A DNA stretch of 64,000 bases from Leptolinea sp. (GCA_012798535.1 JAAZMZ010000074.1:1-64000), one strand, 5' to 3'. Positions 1 to 9,735 are shown, counted from the first letter of the stretch. The notes: a model not told the origin generated them from the letters alone. Made by a program: numbers and translations.

Positions 1-22
1 GCGGTGTACAGGAGGTCATTCC

Positions 23-1051
23 ATGTCAGAGAAACTGTTTTGCCGTTTCTGCGGCACAGAGATACAGGCGGATTCTATGTTTTGTCCGCACTGCGGAAAA
101 CCCGTGCCAGAAGCGGGCGGAATGCCCGCATCTACTTCTGAAGAGAAGAAAGTTCAAAATGAACCCGGTTCTACTATTCCGCCACCTGTAGTCAGATCAA
201 CCAGAGGACGCACCATTCTGTTGACCATTCTTGGATTGGCTTTAATCTTCTGTCTGGGGATCATCATCACATCCCAGGTGATCATGCCGCTGATATTTGA
301 CAAAACATTCCCCCAGGCTGTGGAGACGGCGATAAGTGAACAATCAGGCGCGGGAAAGACAAAAGAAGCTGCCATTGCCATGGCTACCCAAAGCCAGGAG
401 ACAGCGATAGCCGAAGCCACACAGGCACAGGCCACAGCTATGGTGGAAGCCACACAGTCGCAGGCTACGGCCATTATGAAAGCCACACTGGACCAGGAAA
501 TGGTCCTGGAAGCTACAATGCTTGCCGGGCAGACACAGATCATAAAAAGGTGGACCTTTCCCCTGATTACATTACAAACCGTCGAAATGCGCGCAGAGGA
601 AATGCAGACAGAACTCAACCGGTATGCCGCGAAAGAACTGACCCTGGAGGAAATGCAAAAGAAAGCCTTCGTTCCGGATACCTTCGACCTGATGATGCTA
701 TGCTTCGATGAACAGGATACCCTCGAATCCACATTGAAGAAAAATGGCATGGAACTCATGCCGGCCGCGAAACCGTTTTATCAGGGATTGAAGGACGATT
801 ATGAGAAGTTGATGCACGCGGAGATCTACCTGATCGCCGGTGAGAAAGATGTCTACTGGGCGATCGATGAAGTCACCCGTGCACAGGAGGCCTTGAAGAT
901 AGAACGAGAAAAATTTCACCAGGCGATGCTCATGGATGGATTATCAGAAGAGATATACCAGGGTGCCGTTGACTATATCAACAGCAAGTGGCCTGAATTC
1001 AAAACCCGCATGGATTCCACAGGTATCAAATTATTAACTCCTCAGTCCTGA
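23..1051 (+). CDS. zinc-ribbon membrane protein with Ala/Thr/Gln-rich repeat segment
   Basis: N-terminal FCRFCG...FCPHCGKP double CxxC zinc ribbon, one TM segment (TILLTILGLALIFCLGIIIT), then an 11-residue repeat. Confidence 0.8.
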   Translation: MSEKLFCRFCGTEIQADSMFCPHCGKPVPEAGGMPASTSEEKKVQNEPGSTIPPPVVRSTRGRTILLTILGLALIFCLGIIITSQVIMPLIFDKTFPQAVETAISEQSGAGKTKEAAIAMATQSQETAIAEATQAQATAMVEATQSQATAIMKATLDQEMVLEATMLAGQTQIIKRWTFPLITLQTVEMRAEEMQTELNRYAAKELTLEEMQKKAFVPDTFDLMMLCFDEQDTLESTLKKNGMELMPAAKPFYQGLKDDYEKLMHAEIYLIAGEKDVYWAIDEVTRAQEALKIEREKFHQAMLMDGLSEEIYQGAVDYINSKWPEFKTRMDSTGIKLLTPQS

Positions 1052-1088
1052 TAGAATCTAATGGAACAAATTCTGTATAATAGACCTC

Positions 1089-1412
1089 ATGACTAGTTCA
1101 CAGGATACCATTGATTATCTGATCGAACAAATGTCGGGCGCGGGGGTAATCACCGCCCGGAAGATGTTCGGAGAATACGGCATGTACTGCGACGGCAAGA
1201 TTATCGCCCTGGTCTGCGACGATCAGTTTTTTCTCAAACCGACAGCCGCTGCGCGCGCTTACCTGGGCGATGGTGCGGAAGAGGCACCGCCATACCCGGG
1301 AGCCAAAATGTACCTGCACATCTCCGGTGAAAAGTGGGACGATTCTGAGTGGCTGAGCGAATTGATCCGTGTGAGTATGCCGGAACTGCCCGAACCGAAA
1401 AAGAAAAAGTGA
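1089..1412 (+). CDS. TfoX/Sxy N-terminal domain protein
   Basis: ARKMFGEYGMYCDGKIIALVCDDQFFLKPT matches the TfoX N-terminal family pattern. Confidence 0.85.
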   Translation: MTSSQDTIDYLIEQMSGAGVITARKMFGEYGMYCDGKIIALVCDDQFFLKPTAAARAYLGDGAEEAPPYPGAKMYLHISGEKWDDSEWLSELIRVSMPELPEPKKKK

Positions 1413-1451
1413 GCCTTTCCATATCCGGGAATCCATCGAACGGAGGCAACC

Positions 1452-2216
1452 ATGAATGATATTCTGAGGACCATCCACGAGCGCCGTTCCACCCGCGCTT
1501 TCGAGAACAAACCGGTTCCCTATGATGTGACGGAAACTCTGCTGCAGGCCGCCCTGCGTGCGCCGACTGCCGGCAATATGATGCTGTACACCATCCTGAA
1601 AATCGATGATCCGGAGATGAAAGAGAAGCTGGCCGTCTCCTGCGACAACCAGCCTTTCATTGCAAAGGCTCCTCTGCTGCTGGTCTTTCTGGCCGATTAC
1701 CAGCGCTGGTATGACTTCTTTTTGCGCAGCGGCGCCGCGGAATTATGTCAGGCGCGCGGGATCGAACTGCGCAAACCGGGTGTGGGCGACCTGATGCTGG
1801 CGGTCAATGACACGCTGATCGCCGCGCAGACCACCGTGATCGCTGCCGAAGCACTCGGGCTGGGCTCATGCTATGTGGGCGACATCATGGAAAAGTACGA
1901 ATACCACCGTGACTTATTCCATCTGCCCAAATATGTGCTGCCCATCACCATGTTGTGTCTGGGATATCCAAGAGAAGAGGCGGCAGAACGCACGCCGTCG
2001 CGGCGTTTTGACCAGAAATTCATCGTCCAGCATAACCGCTACTACCACCTGGAAGGGCTGGAACTGGACATGATGTTCAAAGACAGCCGGCGCCCAAAGC
2101 TGACGGAAGGTGCGGCCAACTTCGGGCAGGATTTCTATCTGCGCAAGTTCGCTTCGGAGTTCAGCGTGGAAATGACCCGCTCCGTGCAGGCCATGCTCGA
2201 CAGTTGGAACGCGTAA
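1452..2216 (+). CDS. nitroreductase family protein
   Basis: ILRTIHERRSTRAFENKPV...RAPTAGNMMLY, AAEALGLGSCYVGDI typical of NfsA/nitroreductase fold. Confidence 0.85.
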   Translation: MNDILRTIHERRSTRAFENKPVPYDVTETLLQAALRAPTAGNMMLYTILKIDDPEMKEKLAVSCDNQPFIAKAPLLLVFLADYQRWYDFFLRSGAAELCQARGIELRKPGVGDLMLAVNDTLIAAQTTVIAAEALGLGSCYVGDIMEKYEYHRDLFHLPKYVLPITMLCLGYPREEAAERTPSRRFDQKFIVQHNRYYHLEGLELDMMFKDSRRPKLTEGAANFGQDFYLRKFASEFSVEMTRSVQAMLDSWNA

Positions 2217-2241
2217 ATAATGAAATCAGGAGGACACATCA

Positions 2242-2709
2242 ATGACCACGGCAGCCGAACGTCAGGCGCTGATCGCGCATATTCATGATTTTCCATCAAA
2301 GCTCGAATCTCTGGTCGGGCAGTATTCCGAAGCGCAGCTGGATACGCCGGTACGTCCGGGTGAATGGACCATCCGCCAGATCGTCCACCACCTGGCCGAT
2401 GCGCATTTCAACGGATACATCCGCATGAAGTTGATCCTCACAGAGGCAAAGCCCATCCTCAAACCGTACGATCAGAACGCCTGGGCGCAGTTGAAAGATT
2501 CGCAATTACCGGTCCAAACCTCCTTCCTTATCCTGCGCGGTTTGCATGAACGTTGGGCGGAAACACTGGCCAGTTTGCCCGAAGCGGACTGGGAGCGGGC
2601 GGGCGTGCATCTGGAGAACGGGCTGGTCACACTGGATCAACTGCTGGCTCTTTATGTGCGCCATGGCGAAACTCACCTCGATCAGATCAAACAACTCTCG
2701 CTTTCCTGA
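2242..2709 (+). CDS. DinB/YfiT-like metal-dependent hydrolase family protein
   Basis: RPGEWTIRQIVHHLADAHFNGYIRMKL and HGETHLDQI motifs of the DinB superfamily. Confidence 0.8.
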   Translation: MTTAAERQALIAHIHDFPSKLESLVGQYSEAQLDTPVRPGEWTIRQIVHHLADAHFNGYIRMKLILTEAKPILKPYDQNAWAQLKDSQLPVQTSFLILRGLHERWAETLASLPEADWERAGVHLENGLVTLDQLLALYVRHGETHLDQIKQLSLS

Positions 2710-2729
2710 GCACTCCAGAAAACTCACCA

Positions 2730-3311
2730 ATGGATATCCGCTTCTTTCCCACCGCGGAAGCCTTCCGCGACTGGCTGGCTGTGCATCACATGGACACTTC
2801 CGAGCAATGGCTGGGATATTTCAAGAAAGATTCTGGCAAACCCGGTATCACCTACCCCGAATCGGTGGATGAAGCCCTGTGCTTCGGTTGGATTGACGGC
2901 ATCCGCCAGAAGATCGATGACGAAAGCTACTGGGTGCGCTTCACACCCCGTAAACCCCGCAGCTATTGGAGCCCGTTCAACATCCGGCGGGTGGAAGAAC
3001 TCAAGGTCCAGGGATGTATGCGACCGGCCGGTCTGGCTGCCTTCGAAACCCGTCAGGAGAAGGTCTTCGGTGAATTCAGCTACGAAAACCGCAGCCCTGA
3101 TCTGGTTGAGCCCTACGCCGGCTTGCTGCGGCAAAACGAAGCCGCCTGGGCATACTTTCAGGCACAGCCGCCGTCCTACCGTAAGGTGGTCAACTGGTGG
3201 GTGGTCTGCGCGAAGAACGAAGAGACCCGCCTGAATCGGCTGGCCATCCTGATCGAATGCTGCGCATCCGGCCGGATGATCCCAGCCATGGAAAAGTTGA
3301 AGAAAAAATAG
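2730..3311 (+). CDS. YdeI/OmpD-associated family protein
   Basis: SVDEALCFGWIDGIRQKIDDESYWVRFTPRKPRSYWS; internal ATG at 2730 preferred over the longer ORF that overlaps the DinB gene. Confidence 0.8.
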   Translation: MDIRFFPTAEAFRDWLAVHHMDTSEQWLGYFKKDSGKPGITYPESVDEALCFGWIDGIRQKIDDESYWVRFTPRKPRSYWSPFNIRRVEELKVQGCMRPAGLAAFETRQEKVFGEFSYENRSPDLVEPYAGLLRQNEAAWAYFQAQPPSYRKVVNWWVVCAKNEETRLNRLAILIECCASGRMIPAMEKLKKK

Positions 3312-3335
3312 CCGAACCAGGCCGGTTCCTATGCT

Positions 3336-3354
3336 ATACTTACACTGTAAGTAT
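3336..3354. promoter_or_regulatory. perfect inverted repeat ATACTTAC-ACT-GTAAGTAT upstream of toxin-antitoxin operon (candidate operator)
   Basis: read directly; overlaps a TATACT -10-like hexamer and lies 26 bp upstream of the antitoxin ATG. Confidence 0.6.
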
Positions 3355-3380
3355 GCCTGTTACATCTCCTGGAGGGTGGT

Positions 3381-3626
3381 ATGCTGCGTCGTCTCTTTAA
3401 AACCGGGAATAGCATCGTTCTTTCCCTGCCGCGTGAAGTATTGGACGGCCTGAAACTGGCCGACGGCGATGAAGTCTCACTCGTATTGGAGAGTGAAGAA
3501 CATCGCCTGGTGGTCACCAAAGTGGACAAACCGTTATCCGGCTCCGGCATTGACCCGGATTTTGCCGGGCATGTAGCGGAATTTCTCGATGAATACCACA
3601 CAGCGCTGGAAGACCTGGCCCGATGA
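3381..3626 (+). CDS. AbrB/MazE-type antitoxin
   Basis: LRRLFKTGNSIVLSLPREVLDGLKLADGDEVSLVLE swapped-hairpin AbrB motif; ATGA overlap with the downstream toxin. Confidence 0.8.
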   Translation: MLRRLFKTGNSIVLSLPREVLDGLKLADGDEVSLVLESEEHRLVVTKVDKPLSGSGIDPDFAGHVAEFLDEYHTALEDLAR

Positions 3627-4033
3627 CCACCTATCTCACCCCTGAACAAACGCTGTTCATTCACTACCGGCTGATCCATGCCACCGGTGGTGAACCGGGT
3701 GTTCGTGACCTGACCGGACTGGTAACCGCCCTGAATACTCCGGCTTCAGTGGAAAACGGCCGGGAGGTGTACACCGGCCTGTATAAAAAAGCCGCTGTCC
3801 TGTTGGATGGAATGCTCAGGAACAAGCCCTTTCAGGATGCCAACAAACGAACGGCCATTGCCGCCGTGGATCTTTTCCTGCGCTGCAACGGGCAACGCCT
3901 GGGGGTGGATCAGAATGAACTGGTGCGTTTTGTCCGCAAGTGTGCTCATTCTCCGTCCAGTCTGGAGTTCATGACCGCCTGGTTCTGGCAATACGCCCGT
4001 CCTCTCAATCCGGAACCGCCGGCGGCTGTGTGA
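3623..4033 (+). CDS. Fic/Doc family (death-on-curing) toxin
   Basis: Doc-like NKPFQDANKRTA motif and size; 4-nt overlap with antitoxin. Confidence 0.8.
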   Translation: MTTYLTPEQTLFIHYRLIHATGGEPGVRDLTGLVTALNTPASVENGREVYTGLYKKAAVLLDGMLRNKPFQDANKRTAIAAVDLFLRCNGQRLGVDQNELVRFVRKCAHSPSSLEFMTAWFWQYARPLNPEPPAAV

Positions 4034-4084
4034 TGCCGGGATACAATTGTGTTCCGGCAGTGACATTACAATAAAGGATCATTG

Positions 4085-4975
4085 ATGAAATCGCTGAATT
4101 TCAAAAAAATTGACGCGTTCACCGGCAATGGATCGACAGGTAATCCGGCCGGTTACATTCGGCTTGACAGCCCCGATCAATTGACCGAATCCGAAATGCA
4201 GCAGATCGCCGCCGAATTGAAGGGGTTTGTAAACGAAGTGGGATATGTAAATAGTGAAGGACGGGGATACTACCTGCGATTTTTTTCTTCAGAATGTGAG
4301 GTGGCTTTCTGCGGGCACGCCACCATCGCCATTCTGTATGACCTGCTGAAGAACAACGGTTTATCCCACGCCGAACATGAAGTGAATATACGGGTAAAAG
4401 CCGGTGAATTAACGGTGTACAACTGCCTTGCCGATGAAGATGCCGTATTTATTACCGCGCCGGCGCCGCAATACCTGGATTGTCAGGTCGATCTCTCTGA
4501 TCTAGCCGAAGCCCTGTTCATTAAACCGGTGGATATCCAGGAAGGGCTGCCTGTCCGTTTGATCGACGGCGGGCTGCGCACCCTGCTGGTTCCCATCACC
4601 GGCCTGGATACGGTGCTGTTCATGCATCCTGACCAGGAAAAGCTGTGCAAGTTCTGCCTGAGGAACAGTATGGATATTGTGCACGTCTTCACTTCCGAGA
4701 CAACCTATCCGGATAACCGTTATCGTGTCCGGGTCTTTGCTCCCAAATTTGGTTATCTGGAAGATCCTGCCACCGGTTCAGGAAACTCAGCTTTCGGGTA
4801 TTACCTGCTGGCGCAAAACCTCTGGCCGCGAGATATCAATCTTGAACAGGGTCCTGACCGGAACAGTCCGAATATCATAAAATTGAAACAAATTGGTAAA
4901 AATGGGGAAAAGTTCATCCTCTTTGGAGGTCGGGCAACTACGCGTATCGAAGGAATTTATCAACTGCATTCTTGA
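4085..4975 (+). CDS. PhzF family phenazine biosynthesis-like isomerase
   Basis: KKIDAFTGNGSTGNPAGY, ECEVAFCGHATIAI, DPATGSGNSAFGYYL motifs. Confidence 0.9.
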   Translation: MKSLNFKKIDAFTGNGSTGNPAGYIRLDSPDQLTESEMQQIAAELKGFVNEVGYVNSEGRGYYLRFFSSECEVAFCGHATIAILYDLLKNNGLSHAEHEVNIRVKAGELTVYNCLADEDAVFITAPAPQYLDCQVDLSDLAEALFIKPVDIQEGLPVRLIDGGLRTLLVPITGLDTVLFMHPDQEKLCKFCLRNSMDIVHVFTSETTYPDNRYRVRVFAPKFGYLEDPATGSGNSAFGYYLLAQNLWPRDINLEQGPDRNSPNIIKLKQIGKNGEKFILFGGRATTRIEGIYQLHS

Positions 4976-5090
4976 ATGCAGTTGACGGGTGATAATCCGC
5001 TCTGATTTTCTGGCAGGAGCGCACCGGATGTAATTAACAAAAATCCGGAGTATGATTGACCGGTAAAATCTCCGGATGTACAGAGGCCAC

Positions 5091-5837
5091 ATGCGAAGGA
5101 TAGCTTTTCTCTCCGATATCCATGGAAACATTCTGGCGCTTGAAGCCATCGTCCGAGACATGCAGCAGCGGCGCATAGACCAGATCGTCACGCTGGGCGA
5201 CCTGGTCTCCGGTCCACTTTGGCCTGCTGAAACCATTCAATTCTTGATGAAACAAGAATGGATGCACATCTCCGGCAACCACGAACGCCAGCTGCTCACC
5301 AATCTACCGGCTGATCAGGGGCTTTCCGACCGGTATGCCGATTCGCAGTTGAATGATGAAGAACATGCCTGGCTGCGTGCGCTTCCATCCATTTTGACGC
5401 TGGATGAAGGGATCACCCTGTGCCACGGTGTACCGCGCAGTGACAAAATCTACCTACTGGAAACCATCCAGAATGGCCGCACGCATCTCTCCAGTCTGAA
5501 TGAAATCCGTACCCGGCTCGATGGCTTCCACAGCCCGATCCTCGCCTGCGGACATTCACACACACCCCGCATCATCCAGGTGCCCGGCGGGCCATTGATC
5601 ATCAACCCGGGCAGCGTGGGCATGCCGGCTTATACCGATGACGGCGCTGTTCCGCATGTGGTAGAAACCGGATCGCCGCACGCGCGTTATGCCATTCTCG
5701 AAGGAAATTCTTCCGGGTGGACGGCTCAGCTTATCTCCGTCTCATATAACCATCAGCGGGCAGCCCAACAGGCAGACCTGAATAACCGGCCGGAACTGGC
5801 CATGGGATTGCGCACAGGGTACGTCACCGGTGAGTGA
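5091..5837 (+). CDS. metallophosphoesterase (YfcE/calcineurin-like)
   Basis: IAFLSDIHGNILALEAI...VTLGDLVSG...SGNHERQ...CGHSHTPRI. Confidence 0.9.
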   Translation: MRRIAFLSDIHGNILALEAIVRDMQQRRIDQIVTLGDLVSGPLWPAETIQFLMKQEWMHISGNHERQLLTNLPADQGLSDRYADSQLNDEEHAWLRALPSILTLDEGITLCHGVPRSDKIYLLETIQNGRTHLSSLNEIRTRLDGFHSPILACGHSHTPRIIQVPGGPLIINPGSVGMPAYTDDGAVPHVVETGSPHARYAILEGNSSGWTAQLISVSYNHQRAAQQADLNNRPELAMGLRTGYVTGE

Positions 5838-5892
5838 TCCGGGATTTTTTGTGTAACATCTTTCGTCAGGCTGGCTGGATATAATATCTGTC

Positions 5893-6588
5893 ATGAGCAC
5901 CATACTGCTTGTAGAAGACACCCGCGAACTGGCCCGCCTGACAATGGCCGAGCTTGAGAGCAACGGCTATCGGGTGGCCTGGGCGGAAGACGGCGAGCAG
6001 GCGTTGCGTCAATTCCCCGAAGTCCACCCGGACCTGGTCATTCTGGATTGGATGCTGCCCGGAATTGACGGGCTGGAAGTCCTGCGCCGCATCCGGCAGA
6101 ACTCCGCCGTCCCGGTGCTGATGCTAACAGCTCGCCGCGAAGAGACCGACCGGGTGATCGGACTGGAAGTGGGCGCGGATGACTACCTGACCAAACCCTT
6201 CGGCATGCGAGAACTGGTCGCGCGGGTGCACGCCTTGCTGCGACGCAGCGAGTTGATCCAATCAGTGCTGACCTCTGATCGTTCAGGGCAGGAAGGAACC
6301 TTCACCTGCGGCCCGCTGAGGCTCGACCCGGCCGCGTTTTCTGCCAGCCTGAACGGCATCCCCCTTGAATTGACGCGCACTGAATACGGCCTGCTGTCGC
6401 TGCTGGCGCGCAATCCCGGGCGGACCTTCAGCCGAAACTATCTGCTTGAAACAATCTGGGGTGAAACCTATATCAACGGCGATCGTTCCGTGGATAATGC
6501 CATTCTACGGCTGAGGCGCAAGCTAGAAAACCTCGGTGAGGCTATCGAAACAATCTGGGGGATCGGTTACAGATTCAACAGGCCATGA
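5893..6588 (+). CDS. OmpR/PhoB-family response regulator
   Basis: receiver domain (ILLVEDTRELARL, DLVILDWMLPGIDGLEVL, LTKPFGMREL) plus winged-helix C-terminus. Confidence 0.95.
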   Translation: MSTILLVEDTRELARLTMAELESNGYRVAWAEDGEQALRQFPEVHPDLVILDWMLPGIDGLEVLRRIRQNSAVPVLMLTARREETDRVIGLEVGADDYLTKPFGMRELVARVHALLRRSELIQSVLTSDRSGQEGTFTCGPLRLDPAAFSASLNGIPLELTRTEYGLLSLLARNPGRTFSRNYLLETIWGETYINGDRSVDNAILRLRRKLENLGEAIETIWGIGYRFNRP

Positions 6589-8165
6589 AAAAGCCATCCG
6601 GGTTTTCTTCTTTTCTTCTGTCTGTACACCCTGCGCAGGGATTGGTCGAAACCTTCCTGATCGGGTTGTTGATCCTCTCCATCACCTCACGCATGGAAGG
6701 ATTGGTGTCTCTCTTTGTAATGCAGACTGCCATGTTTTTTCTGTGTGGATCCTGCGGGATGTGGGCGGTTCTGCGCATCCGGCTTCCTCAAAAAACCTGG
6801 TTCCGGCAGATGCTTTGGGAAGCCGGCATGAGTCTGGCTGTCTCTCTGCTGATGATCTTCGGGATACGCCAGGCTGGAATCCTGCTCCACTGGGATGCCA
6901 TCTGGCGGTTGACCAAATGGGATGAATGGCAGGTCGTGCTGCTTCTGGCATTTACCGGTGTTGGTTATTTTTGCATCCGCCTGTGCGTGCGTCTTTTTAT
7001 TCGTTGGAACAGGATGCGTAAACAGCACATGCTCTGGTCGATCACCAACGACCATTTGATGGTAGCGTTTTTCTTCGCAACTTTCTTCGGTTTGCTTTTC
7101 TACCTGATCGTACCTTATTCATCAACCGCGGTGAAAACCTGGGAACAAACCCGGGACCCGATGGCTTCCATGATGACAGGATTGATGACCACGGTATTTC
7201 CCGCATTGACACTGATTGTGCTGGGACTGGCAATTACTCTATGTGTCATCCTTCCGCCGTCGGCTGTATTCTCGTATTTCATAGCCCGGCGCATCACCCG
7301 CCGGTTGGAATCGCTCACCAAAACCACGGCTGCCCTCCGTGCAGGTGATTATAGCGCCCGGGTGGCTGTCGAAGGCGAGGATGAAATTGCCCATTTACAA
7401 TCCGATTTCAACGCAATGGCCGATAAGCTTTCCACCACTCTCAGCGATCTGGAAAATGAAAGGAATGTGGTTGCGCAAATCCTCCAGTCTCGCCGCGACC
7501 TGGTAGCCAATGTCTCGCATGAATTGCGAACCCCGGTAGCCACATTGCGCGCCGCTATCGAAACACTGCAGCAGCGCTGGGATGACACTCCTCCGGATGA
7601 TAACCGGCGCAAAGTAGCCCTGATGGAAAGTGAGATCCAGCAGCTTTCTGGATTGATCGACGATCTATTCACACTCGCCCAGGCGGATGTCAAACATCTT
7701 TCGCTGGAGTGCAGCCCCACCGATCTCCATCCTTTGATCAGCCAGGTGGTAGACACTTTTTCCCCGTTGGCCTGGCAGACCGGGCGTGTGGAAGTCACCT
7801 GCCAGTTGCCAAAAGAGCTGCCGCCTGTTCTGGTCGATCCGCGCCGCCTGCAGCAGATCTTGATGAATTTGCTGCGCAACGGAGTGCGGCATACACCGCC
7901 GGGCGGTATCGTGGCCGTGCTGGCAGAAGTGCAGAATGGAACCGTGCAGATCAGCGTAAGTGACACCGGTGAAGGGATCGATCCGGATGACCTGGAACGC
8001 ATCTGGGAACGGTTTTATCGCGGACGAAATTCAGGGGAAGACAGTGCCGGACTGGGGCTGTCACTGGTCAAGGAACTGGTGGAAGCCATGCAGGGGAGCG
8101 TATCAGTGGAAAGCCAGCCCGGAAAAGGCAGTTGTTTTCATCTTTACCTGCCAATAGCCGGATAG
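6585..8165 (+). CDS. membrane sensor histidine kinase (HAMP, HisKA, HATPase)
   Basis: LVANVSHELRTPVATLRAAIE H-box; LMNLLRNGVRHTPPGG N-box; DTGEGIDPDDLERIWERFYRG; overlaps the RR stop. Confidence 0.95.
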   Translation: MKKPSGFSSFLLSVHPAQGLVETFLIGLLILSITSRMEGLVSLFVMQTAMFFLCGSCGMWAVLRIRLPQKTWFRQMLWEAGMSLAVSLLMIFGIRQAGILLHWDAIWRLTKWDEWQVVLLLAFTGVGYFCIRLCVRLFIRWNRMRKQHMLWSITNDHLMVAFFFATFFGLLFYLIVPYSSTAVKTWEQTRDPMASMMTGLMTTVFPALTLIVLGLAITLCVILPPSAVFSYFIARRITRRLESLTKTTAALRAGDYSARVAVEGEDEIAHLQSDFNAMADKLSTTLSDLENERNVVAQILQSRRDLVANVSHELRTPVATLRAAIETLQQRWDDTPPDDNRRKVALMESEIQQLSGLIDDLFTLAQADVKHLSLECSPTDLHPLISQVVDTFSPLAWQTGRVEVTCQLPKELPPVLVDPRRLQQILMNLLRNGVRHTPPGGIVAVLAEVQNGTVQISVSDTGEGIDPDDLERIWERFYRGRNSGEDSAGLGLSLVKELVEAMQGSVSVESQPGKGSCFHLYLPIAG

Positions 8166-8168
8166 ATC

Positions 8169-8212
8169 TGCGACAATTTTGCGACAGTTTTACGACAGGG
8201 TTGTGACATGCC
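8169..8212. promoter_or_regulatory. four tandem ~11-bp direct repeats (TGCGACAATTT/TGCGACAGTTT/TACGACAGGGT/TGTGACATGCC), candidate OmpR-type regulator binding site
   Basis: exact 11-bp phasing of GACA cores between the kinase stop and the beta-lactamase-like gene start. Confidence 0.65.
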
Positions 8213-8254
8213 CCGGCTATCCTTTGCTGTATCAAATGCAAAGGATAGTCTCAC

Positions 8255-9718
8255 ATGAAGAATCGTCATAAATTACTTATTTCAATCGCCTGCGTGGCTA
8301 TGTTGGTCAGCCTGTTCCTCCCGGCGTTTTCCGCACAGGCGAAGGCAACCGGCAGCCTGGATATCCAATCGCTGGATACCTACCTGCAGGCGCAGGTCAC
8401 GGGCAACCGCATCCCCGGAATGGCCGTGGCAGTGGTTAAAGACGGCCGGGTTCTGTTCCAGAAAGGGTATGGCGAAGCGGCTGCAGGGAAACCGGTCACC
8501 CCGCAGACCCAGTTCTATATCGGTTCGGTGACCAAATCCTTCACCGCTCTGGCGGTGATGAAACTTGTGGAACAGGGAAAGCTAGATTTGGATCTTCCCG
8601 TCCAGGCGTATATCCCCTGGTTCAAGGTGGAAGATGCCAGAGCATCCGAACAGATCACCGTCCGCCATTTGTTAAACCACACCAGCGGATTGACAGAAAA
8701 AGGTGATCCCAACGCGGCCGCCTATACCAACAGCCTGGAAGAGCAGGTCCGCCTCCTCCAATTCGCCAATTCTGCCACGCCGCCGGGAGATAAATTTGAA
8801 TACTACAACCAGAATTACCGTGTGCTTGGCTACATCAACGAACAGGTAAGCGGACAATCGTATGGAGAATTTCTCAAAGAGAACATCTTCCTGCCTCTGG
8901 GAATGAACCACACAGTCACCCATCCCGATGAAGCCCTCGATCTGGCGCAGGGATACAGCCGGTTCTTCGGCTTTCCGCTGGCCATGCAGCAGGAATTCAT
9001 TCCCGGCGGGCTGCCTTCCGGGTATCTGATCACCACAGCGGAAGATATGGCCGCTTACATGATCGGGCTACTGGCCAACCGTCAACTGGACGGTCAGCCG
9101 GTGCTCAATCCCGACCTACTGGCTGTGATGCGCACCCCTCCGGCGGGTATCGACAGCTCCTATGGCATGGGGTGGATGGTTGGCGAGGATGGGACGACCC
9201 TGCTGCACGGTGGAGCGCTGAACTACTTCCAGTCTTTTGTCGCCCTGGATACAAAGGATAACTGTGGTTTTGTGGCGTTGTACAACCAGAACAGTATGGA
9301 AAACATGATGTTTGAAAATTCGAGCATCAATTCGGATCTGGTCGATTTTCTTAATGGAAAAAATCCCACACCGGTCAATAAGGCGTGGGCTGGCCTGGTG
9401 CTGCTGGCGCTGGCATTAGCCGACCTGTTCAACCACATCCGGTTGTTTCGTATGCTGCCGCGCTGGGTGGAAAAAACCGGCAAACAGAACCGCGTCTGGC
9501 TGTGGATCAAAGTGGTTTTTGGGATCGTATTTCCACTGGCTGTCATTCTGGGAGTGCCTCCTCTGATGAATGCCCTGGAAGGCGGCGCTCCGGATTGGAT
9601 CGCACCATTCCAATTGATGCCGGATATCGTCACCTGGCTGCTGCTGGGGACTACATTGAATTTCATTCGCAGTGTCCTGCACGCTGCCGCGCTCATCAGA
9701 AAACCGCAGACCAACTAA
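8255..9718 (+). CDS. serine hydrolase / beta-lactamase family (class C-like) with C-terminal TM region
   Basis: IGSVTKSFTALAVMKL (SxxK), YYNQNYRVLGYI (YxN), LLHGGALN. Confidence 0.9.
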   Translation: MKNRHKLLISIACVAMLVSLFLPAFSAQAKATGSLDIQSLDTYLQAQVTGNRIPGMAVAVVKDGRVLFQKGYGEAAAGKPVTPQTQFYIGSVTKSFTALAVMKLVEQGKLDLDLPVQAYIPWFKVEDARASEQITVRHLLNHTSGLTEKGDPNAAAYTNSLEEQVRLLQFANSATPPGDKFEYYNQNYRVLGYINEQVSGQSYGEFLKENIFLPLGMNHTVTHPDEALDLAQGYSRFFGFPLAMQQEFIPGGLPSGYLITTAEDMAAYMIGLLANRQLDGQPVLNPDLLAVMRTPPAGIDSSYGMGWMVGEDGTTLLHGGALNYFQSFVALDTKDNCGFVALYNQNSMENMMFENSSINSDLVDFLNGKNPTPVNKAWAGLVLLALALADLFNHIRLFRMLPRWVEKTGKQNRVWLWIKVVFGIVFPLAVILGVPPLMNALEGGAPDWIAPFQLMPDIVTWLLLGTTLNFIRSVLHAAALIRKPQTN

Positions 9719-9735
9719 CCACAAAGAGGAAGACT

